A stretch of 64,000 nt of DNA from Haliclystus octoradiatus (Eukaryota > Cnidaria > Staurozoa > Stauromedusae > Haliclystidae), in assembly GCA_916610825.1 (NCBI GenBank), contig OU744451.1, positions 17,507,307-17,571,306 on the forward strand, written 5' to 3'. A model generated the notes under the pieces. That model searched no databases and was not told the origin of the DNA. It saw only the letters and a list, made by a program, of their open reading frames with translations. How positions within the stretch are numbered: the first letter of the stretch is position 1; the number at the start of each line of letters is the position of its first letter. The position numbers were made by a program, and so were the translations under genes. Positions 57,405 through 64,000 of the stretch are shown here, piece after piece.

Positions 57405-57654
57405 TTTAATCCAATGAAGACGTTGTCGAGCAGAGAGAAAAGTCACGAGCAATTCTTTTCTTCTTTACTAAATATCGCCGAACCATCAGATTACGTGCAA
57501 TTTTATACATAATATGCAAGACATTTGCAGCTCACATAAAGGTAAAGTCCATATTTCATATTTTTCTGCATGCCAGTGGCCATTTTAAAAATTGATTCAT
57601 GTTTTGAGAGGCTCGTAGAAACGTAAACGAGATCGGCCACAACACGTACCGGAC

Positions 57655-57796
57655 TGATTGAGTTACACAGAGCGCAGCGTTTGAAGGTCATTCCGGCATG
57701 AAAATGAATACGCTTCGTAGCGAAGTGAAAATCACTACGCTGCGAGCAGCGTATCGTATCGTATTCGAGCGGCGTCGTGTAACTCAATCCCCTATC
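57655..57796. repeat. Small inverted-repeat element
   Basis: 'gattgagttacac' at 57657 is exactly inverted as 'gtgtaactcaatc' at 57776-57788; the next ten bases are partly matched. Inside, 'tacgcttcgtagcgaagtg' and 'cgctgcgagcagcgta' are further palindromic pieces. MITE-like, about 135 bases, unusually structured. Confidence 0.6.
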
Positions 57797-58019
57797 CGAT
57801 ACAAAAGCTGAGGCGGTGCGCTGTCAATAGGGCATCATGTAACTGGGGCCTCAACGAAGTCTAGAAAACCTTCTATATACTTAGTTGGCAATAAAAACTG
57901 TCTTGCTCATCTAAAAGCACACACTAATTTATCTAAGTTGACTATAATTGCTTGACTCGTTTATACCAAAGTTTAGTTTGCAAAATAAGAAATATACTGT
58001 ACTCTTTTCGCTTTTTGAA

Positions 58020-58550
58020 CAAAGTCTCGAAGCCATTTTTTACTTTTAGAACTATAAAGGTCCATCAAATCAAAACAAAGTATGCCGATGACTACATATA
58101 ACTCAACATATATTACATGCATAGACATGTATCGACGTAACTTGATAAAATTTCATCATTGAAAAAGTAACAAGTTTAATATGTTTAGATATAACCATTC
58201 AAGGTTATTTTGGAGAAGGCGGGGGTCAAAATGCCTGTCTTTTACTCACTTCAGCTTGTAGGTCTCCCCAAATAAATTGAGACAAGGAGATGACTACATA
58301 TCACTGGATAGTACCCTTAGACATGTATGGAAGTAAATTCAAAATATTTCTTGAAAAAATATCTAGTCTATATTTTGATAGAGGCATTTAAGTTGAAAAA
58401 GGGGGCATTTGGGGTTTTCAAAACCCTGGGTTTACACTTTCTCTAACTTGTAGGTTCCTCAAATTAAAAAGAGGGGTGCCGATGATTAGATATCGTTAGA
58501 GATTACTCTTTGACAAGTATCGAAGTAAATTCAGAACATTTCTTGTGCTT
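58020..58550. repeat. Three diverged tandem units of ~200 bases
   Basis: Units recognisable by 'gatgactacatat' or 'gatgattagatat', then 'agacatgtat.g.agtaa' and 'atttcttg', recur from about 58085, 58290 and 58480. Each is preceded by a 'cttgtaggt'-like phrase in the last two. Non-coding. Confidence 0.6.
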
Positions 58551-58566
58551 TACCAACCCGAAGGAT

Positions 58567-58590
58567 TAAATCGCATGCGCATGCGATTTA
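58567..58590. repeat. Perfect 24-base palindrome
   Basis: The sequence reads TAAATCGCATGC followed by its exact reverse complement; with one bulged base the symmetry extends to 58563-58593. It lies at the edge of a G/C-richer patch (58560-58720). Confidence 0.85.
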
Positions 58591-59319
58591 TCCGTGAAGT
58601 CAACTTCGCCAACGCGCAAGCAGCGGCGCCATTAAAAATTCAAAAATTCAGGACGTAGGACGGTTGGTCTGTGATGCGCTGAAAAGGTTCCATTATACCC
58701 AAGCGGGTGCCTCGGGATCAATCTTTTCCAATATGTTCGTGATTGATAACATTTCACTTGCAAAAAATTATAAAATGAAGAAATGTTTAAGAGAATTTCT
58801 TAGACAGCTACCTGCAACAGCGGATTCAGGAAAATTGATATAAATTGGGGGAATTTTGGTCGCAGCGTTCACTGCAGCGATCACTGTGTTGATCCAAAAT
58901 TATACATAACGAACATTTTTTTCTTGATTTAAGCACATGGATTTTCCTGTGTGAAACGTAACGTTTTTGAAGTCTATGAATTTCCACTATTTTATTACTG
59001 TCTACTTTATAGTGATGCTCGAGCCCAAACAATCGCTATTCCAACAAAAGTCTCCCGGGCAACCATATAAATGCAGTACATAAACAAGAATAAATGAAGG
59101 CATACCACAGATATGGTCTCCCGAAACCAACCTACACAATTTTAGCAGTAAGCATGGTCACTATCATTTTAACCTTGTTCATTTTTGCAGGAGAGTAAGG
59201 GGTGCATAGTTGCAGAGAGAGAAATTTATTAAGGTTTAGTTAACGGTACTTTTCTATTATATCTATCAATAACGACTTGAACATTTTCTCTATACTTGAG
59301 TCTTGTAATAACTTATTGA
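58591..59319. other. Non-coding DNA
   Basis: No gene recognised; the 68-codon minus-strand ORF at 58826-59032 has no motif I know. Confidence 0.4.
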
Positions 59320-59657
59320 GACGTTTACCATGACATTCATTGCAAGCTATTACAAGCTTTGTGAAAGATACACAGAACACAAAGTCACTTTAAAGCACAA
59401 CAAATATAAACATAGCAGCGAACTTTCAAAATATATATGGAATCTTGAAGAAAACGGTAAACCATACAACATCAACTGGTCAATAATAGCAATCAGTGCA
59501 GCCTACAACAACACCTCAAAAAATGTAATCTCTGCCTAACCACAAAATATCACGTTATAATCTACAAGAAAGACAACCTACTTAACAAAAGATCGGAATT
59601 GATTTCCAAATGTCGCCACGAGAACAAATTTTATCTCACTAATCTAAAGACATCGTA
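59320..59657 (+). pseudogene. Penelope-like element: GIY-YIG endonuclease C-terminal relic
   Basis: The frame from 59330 reads KLCERYTEHKVTLKHNK, then [25 protein letters not shown] and AYNNTSK. This is the R-x3-H and E-L-S-K-x-I-W-x-L region of the GIY-YIG nuclease fused to Penelope-like reverse transcriptases. In a run of A near 59520 one base is missing, and in the next frame the protein continues [29 protein letters not shown] and a stop (TAA, ~59656), the usual end of these proteins. The GIY and YIG tyrosines and the RT are absent: a 5'-truncated dead copy. The sequence after it ('ataaatcgcctgatgatcacc', 59785) is like Penelope-like 3' regions. By context the SINE then starts at about 59800. 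Confidence 0.78.
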
Positions 59658-59804
59658 ACAACTAAAACCGGAATTTTATACAATAGACATAATCAAATAA
59701 ACACTAGCATAGTCAATAACCAATCAACTGTAAAACTGAGTAGCTCCTATAGAATAGGGATGAATTTTTGTAGGATAGTTGAAATAAATCGCCTGATGAT
59801 CACC

Positions 59805-60262
59805 TTCTAAAATTGCGCGATCGCCAATATCAATACAAGCCGCACGCGACAAAGGGCCCTTTCAAAGTGTTAACAGTGGCCCGTGACGCACATCCAATTC
59901 GCCAAGTGTCTGTTATCGAGGTCGCCAAGGCAACAGCACATTGTTCCAGAGCGTGCCAAGTCCTGTTCGGGGCTCTGCCTGCAGGCTTTGTGCCGGCGAG
60001 TGACAGTCGTAGGGATCTGCAACCCTCTGATGTTGCCGCGCTGTTCCACTGCAACGTGTGACAAGACTGGCGAACGAAGAAATTGAAGGGCATTATGATG
60101 TGTAGCCTGTGGGATTTGGACGGGGCAAAGGCAGTTTGTTGTTCGGAGAGAGATCTAGGCAACGCAGGCTTGAGGTCCCGAACCTTTTACTCTACTGTCG
60201 CTCGCCGATTCCGATTTTAAACTGCAGGCGGACTAACCACTAGCCCACGACCTCGATAGAAG
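59805..60262 (-). mobile_element. Probable tRNA-derived SINE
   Basis: Read on the minus strand, the head contains an A-box-like GGGCTAGTGGTTAG (~60247-60231) and, about 60 bases on, a B-box-like GGTTCGGGACC (60184-60174), the internal RNA polymerase III promoter of tRNAs. Downstream of it (60170-59810) the sequence is G/C-rich and unlike its surroundings. Long ORFs exist on both strands here (59813-60061 plus, 59830-60162 minus), but they shadow each other and look like a by-product of composition. I recall similar translated sequence in unrelated genomes, which would fit a SINE body. The tRNA species and the exact 3' end are not resolved. Confidence 0.5.
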
Positions 60263-60458
60263 TAATCGAGTTATATCTAAGGTAAACTGACTGTTTTCTA
60301 AGTTCGCAGGTCCTCATACGATTCTATAACAATTCTACGGATTTCGATAGATGTTAAGAAACTTTTGTTGAATAGTTTACAATACTTTCGTATGCTAAAT
60401 TTGTGCCTAGAAATTTTCCCCGCAGTTCTGCGATGTCAATGTCGACTTTCAATTTTTT
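60247..60458. repeat. Direct duplication, copy 1 (copy 2 at 60520-60722)
   Basis: Both copies run from 'acgacctcgatag' through 'gtaatcgagttatat', 'aggtaaactgact', 'gatttcgatagatgttaag' (or a near variant), 'tgaatagtttaca', 'tgtgcctagaaattttccc' to 'tgcgatgtcaatgtcgact'. The period is about 270 bases. The SINE head abuts copy 1 only. Confidence 0.85.
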
Positions 60459-60519
60459 TCCCTATCAATGTGTTAATTACTGAATCAAGGTTTGAAGGTT
60501 GCCCTGTTTGGAAAATACG

Positions 60520-60722
60520 ACCTCGATAGAGGTAATCGAGTTATATTTGAGGTAAACTGACTATTTTCTCATTTCGCAGGGCCTGGTACAATTCTACGGA
60601 TTTCGATAGATGTTAAGAAACTTTTATTGAATAGTTTACAGTTATTTCATTTGCTAAAATTGTGCCTAGAAATTTTCCCAGCAATTCTGCGATGTCAATG
60701 TCGACTTTCATTTATTTTCACG
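60520..60722. repeat. Direct duplication, copy 2
   Basis: See copy 1 at 60247. Copy 2 lacks about 15 bases near 60585 relative to copy 1. Non-coding. Confidence 0.85.
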
Positions 60723-60939
60723 GGGGTTTTACTGACGATAAAATTTTCATTCCAATTCATTATGGTAAATACTAACATATTCTTTACAAGTTTACTGTTT
60801 TTATACCACAATTGATCATGTGAGAAAAAATTTCTCACTACTACCGCTATTGGCTATTGAAAGTCATCCATCCTTCGGACTGTGTAATAAAAGGCTGTGA
60901 TTTTATAGGGGTTCGAAGTCTTTCTGGCCAGGCAAGATT

Positions 60940-61400
60940 ACTCCCCCCCCGCGCTTTTCAATTTAGACTGCCGGCCAGTCCCTGAGGCCGCCCGCCGGGG
61001 AGGGACGCCAACTACTATTTTTTCATCGTCACTATCAACACCGGTTAGCCGGTCAACACAAGAAGGGTGGACTGCGCAGCAGTACGCGGGACTCGCAACT
61101 CGCAGTTAACATGATAAACTCAGCTATATGTAATATCTTACCTCTGACTCCTGGTGCCAGCCGGGTCCGGCGCGAAGCACCGGCCTCCGGTCGCGGTTTC
61201 GCGCTGCCATGACGACGGGGAGCGCGTCCTCGCGCGAAGCCGCCGCAAAAAACAGAAACACAACGACCACCCACGGACGATAGTCTGTACAGGCCGAATT
61301 AATCTTGAAGTTGGTAGAGCTCCAACGACATCTCGGCAACGGCCGTTCAGATCAATACGAATCAGCGGCAATCGGAAGAAAGGACCAAATCATTAGAGAA
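60940..61400 (-). promoter_or_regulatory. GC/CpG-rich island with a candidate first exon (minus strand)
   Basis: From about 60940 to 61570 the sequence is far richer in C, G and CpG than the rest of the window. On the minus strand, ATG at 61217 opens MAARNRDRRPVLRAGPGWHQ, ending ESE at CAGAG/GTAAGATATT, a good splice donor (about 61142/61141). The frame is open upstream of that ATG and includes a hydrophobic VVVVFLFFAAASRED. This is consistent with the promoter and first coding exon of a host gene running leftward, but no second exon is identified in the next kilobases. The alternative is a GC-rich mobile-element fragment or simply a 5' non-coding exon. Confidence 0.35.
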
Positions 61401-61629
61401 AGTTTTTTTTCAGCGTTGTGAAGACATCCGTTGATTTTTAATTAATTTTTCAAATTTCATCCCCTTCGTTGAGTCATTACGCTGGGACGTCGTAGCCGAA
61501 CAGACAGAGAACGCCAGCCTCATCAGTCGAGCCGCCCGCACAACGACAGTATTGTGATATCAGCCCGCAGTAGGCTAGGCATGACCGCAAAGCATTGCTT
61601 CTTTTTATCAGTTTTTATGAGTTTCTTAT
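61401..61629. other. Spacer between GC-rich island and RTE-like relic
   Basis: Still G/C-richer than the window average at 61480-61570; no ORF or repeat identified. Confidence 0.4.
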
Positions 61630-63362
61630 AGTAGTAGTAGTAGTAGTATAGACAGTCACATTATAGGAATGTGCCGTCCTTCTTACGCCTTACATATTTG
61701 CTACATAAAGAACGCCACAAAACACGGTCAGACATAGCTGACAAAGAAACTTTTAAATAACACAATTCACGATACAAAACATTATGAAAAGATACTACTC
61801 TACCATAGCCCCGTCGAAGCATCTCCTTCGGTTGCCAATGAAGGATGTCATGCAGCGGTTGAGGGGCATACGTCTTTGATCTTTCGATGTGACCTAAAAA
61901 AGACATCTGACGTTGGTGAGCAATAGCAGAGGCAGAAGGGGAAAGTTTCCTAAGTTTAGCAGTAGACAGTAAGTTGGGCCAATGTACTCCTAAAGCATGC
62001 CGAAGCATGGCGTCATAAGCTAAGTCAAGTCGGGTCAATAGTGAGGTTGATAGAACCCACGTTTCAGAAGCATATAATAGAACAGGTTCTATCGTGTGTC
62101 TGAACAGTCTTAACTTAACGTCAGTGTTGACATCGGACGCCCAGAATTTATTCAGACCTCTAATGGCTGCCCAAGCCTGGCCTCTACGTTGTGTTAAATC
62201 ATCTGAAGAAGATGGAAGTACAGAACCTAGGTACTTGAACGAATCTACACGTTCTATGTCACCATTAGATGTAGCAAGGTGTGCCTGTTTCATGCCTAAA
62301 GCAATAAATTTCGTCTTAGTCGTGTTAATTGTCAAGCCTACCGTTTTACCAACCCGTTCAACTTCATCAAGAAGCTGTTGTGCTTCAGATATGCTATTTG
62401 TTAAGATAGCAATATCGTCAACGAATGAGAGGTCCGATACGCTGCGCTCTGGATGACGTGAAGACCTACGACGATCAAGGATAAATCCGGAAGAGTCAGG
62501 ACATGAAATACGAAAAACATAATCGATAAATAGTGTAAATAAAAAAGGGGACAATGTGTCACCCTGTAGTACGCCACAAGCTGTCGGGAAATCATCAGTA
62601 TCACCATAGTGAGTTCTAACAAAAGCCGAAGTAGAAGAATAAAAGGACATAATAGCATCGATAAGAACAATAGGTACATTATAGAAATCTAATATTTCTG
62701 GGATTCTGCATCTTAACACAGAGTCAAAGGCCTTTTTGAAGTCAATAAAAATTGCAACAATGTCTTTTTGATGAGTCCTACAGCCTTCTAACAATATCCT
62801 AGCTGATAGAATTTAGCCTAAGGTTGACCGGCTATTCCTGCCACCATTTTGATTGTATCTTAAATATGGGTCAATTACTGACGCCAGCCTTTTATGTAGA
62901 ATCTTATTATTAGCTTTTCCTGCAGTACAACTTAAAGTGATACCCCTCTGTTGGTCTAGGTTTCTAGACGTGTTCTTGTTGACGGTGATGACAGCAGATC
63001 TTCGCCATTGACCCGGTACTTGTTGCTCCCCTGACAAAACGGCATTTATGATGGTAAGTAGCTCATTTTGTACAAGAGGTTCTCGAAGTGCCAGGGTGGG
63101 GATTCCATCTGGTCCAGGAGACGCAAGGGGTTTCATAGAAAATAGAATAGAGCATAATTCGTCATTAGTAACAGGAGAAGTATTATAATTGGACATATCA
63201 GGAGGGGAGAAGTTAGGCGGTGGAGCTAATTTATTTAACGATAGTAGACAGGATGGGGGATTATATAAATCATAAAAATAATTACGAATCATACTATTTG
63301 CCTCGACAGAGTCATACGCTTCAAAGTTTCTTATGAATTGCCCTATCGGACGTTGCACTTCG
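61630..63362 (-). pseudogene. RTE-like non-LTR retrotransposon, 5'-truncated, one nonsense codon
   Basis: One minus-strand frame runs from about 63358 to 61661 with a single TAA at 62813-62815, where Gln is expected after RSTLG. The reverse transcriptase shows SPGPDGIPTLALRE, IDFKKAFDSV, CGVLQGDTLSPFLFTLF and the catalytic box FVDD instead of YADD or FADD, followed by INTTKTKFIALG and FKYLGSVL. The C-terminal region (RLFRHTIEPVLLYASETW, MLRHALGVHW) is that of RTE-group elements. The 3' UTR is almost nil, with a (CTA)n tail at 61630-61650, also RTE-like. Endonuclease is missing. Traces of upstream coding seem to continue to about 63455 in another frame. Apart from the TAA the frame is clean, so it is a rather recent copy; the clade call is moderately sure. 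Confidence 0.85.
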
Positions 63363-63459
63363 AATTAATTTCAATATTTTATTTGATGCTCGAGCGGCTG
63401 CTACCGTCTTTCTTGACGTGTTTCTAGGGCACAGAGTTCTGTAGTGAGCTGCACACGCT

Positions 63460-64000
63460 AGGCAGTTTTGCAACTTTTACTTCCATACTGGCCCGAATGG
63501 AGAGACCTTTTTTATGCCGCTCTGATTGGCACAAGCTTTTGAACGGCCACAATTCTGCTGTCCACGGAGTATGATGGATCGTGGATGGACTCTGTTTGTA
63601 AATATGTGCATTACAGTAAATATATTAAAGTTCGAATAAAAGTTATCAAGCTACTAACAATTATATAACTTATCATCTTAGTAAATAAATATAGGAGATA
63701 TTTATAAGTAGAAATAATCATTTTTAGCTTATGATTATATAGAATACTGCATTGCAATAAATATACATATTAAAGTTCCATTTAAAGTTGTATGTATGTA
63801 TGTATGTATATTATACATATATTTGTAGCACATGGCTAACACCCAAATGAAACAAAGGAGGATATTTTTAAATGTATCCTCACTTACATGTGGCCTTCGA
63901 AATTCTAAAAATAAAACATTGCTATCATAGGTACAGAGAAATATCAATAGACATTGCATACAAAGAGTTAAAATATATCATATGGTAAATAGAAAATACA
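63460..64000. other. Non-coding end of the window with a (TGTA)n microsatellite
   Basis: A (TGTA)n run lies at 63789-63811. No gene recognised; the 74-codon minus-strand ORF at 63735-63959 translates the microsatellite. Confidence 0.5.

Noticed and set aside
61053..61396. Several overlapping ORFs on both strands in the GC-rich island as separate genes
   Set aside because: High GC lowers stop-codon frequency; only the minus-strand frame ending at a good splice donor deserves attention.

Overview
This is a strongly AT-rich stretch of animal (metazoan) nuclear DNA. Introns with GT/AG borders, a Delta/Jagged-type DSL gene and many kinds of eukaryotic transposable element show this; I see no bacterial gene organisation. 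The mix (L2/CR1-type and RTE-type non-LTR elements, Ty3/gypsy, DIRS, Penelope-like, hAT, Kolobok-like and P-like pieces) suits a non-insect invertebrate such as a tunicate, cnidarian or other marine animal. I cannot name the phylum from the sequence alone.

Layout. 0-10 kb: a 0.95-kb dispersed repeat (copy A) broken by a hAT-like element (1816-3562, 8-bp target duplication) and by a nearly complete L2-type retrotransposon with one open ORF (3970-7113), followed by an older L2 relic. 10-21 kb: mostly non-coding AT-rich DNA with foldback elements, an L2 tail, a minus-strand RT relic and a P-like transposase relic. 21-23.3 kb: a broken C2H2 zinc-finger ORF, an RT relic and an open Cys-rich ORF of unknown function. 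24-29.3 kb: duplicated segments and a decayed Ty3/gypsy element between LTR-like repeats. 30-33.4 kb: an irregular repeat array, then two exons of a membrane-anchored DSL (Notch ligand-like) gene, the only convincing host gene. 33.7-45 kb: tandem and foldback repeats, hAT-like and other MITEs, and CR1/L2-type RT relics. 45-53.3 kb: copy B of the 0.95-kb repeat, a DIRS-like relic split by a non-LTR insertion, and a young Ty3/gypsy element (49011-53240; 166-bp LTRs, 5-bp TSD) with three lesions in gag-pol. 53.9-64 kb: a TTAA-flanked Kolobok-like MITE, other MITEs, a Penelope-like GIY-YIG relic, a probable tRNA-derived SINE, a duplicated segment, a GC-rich island with a candidate first exon, and a 5'-truncated RTE-like relic with one nonsense codon.

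How it fits together: nearly all coding capacity here belongs to mobile elements, and nested insertions allow several events to be ordered. The most interesting locus is the DSL gene. Its MNNL exon is conserved on both sides of an in-frame TAG, it has no EGF repeats, and its transmembrane segment is followed by only about four cytoplasmic residues unless a splice donor overlapping the stop is used. I found no clear evidence of a wholly new biological system.
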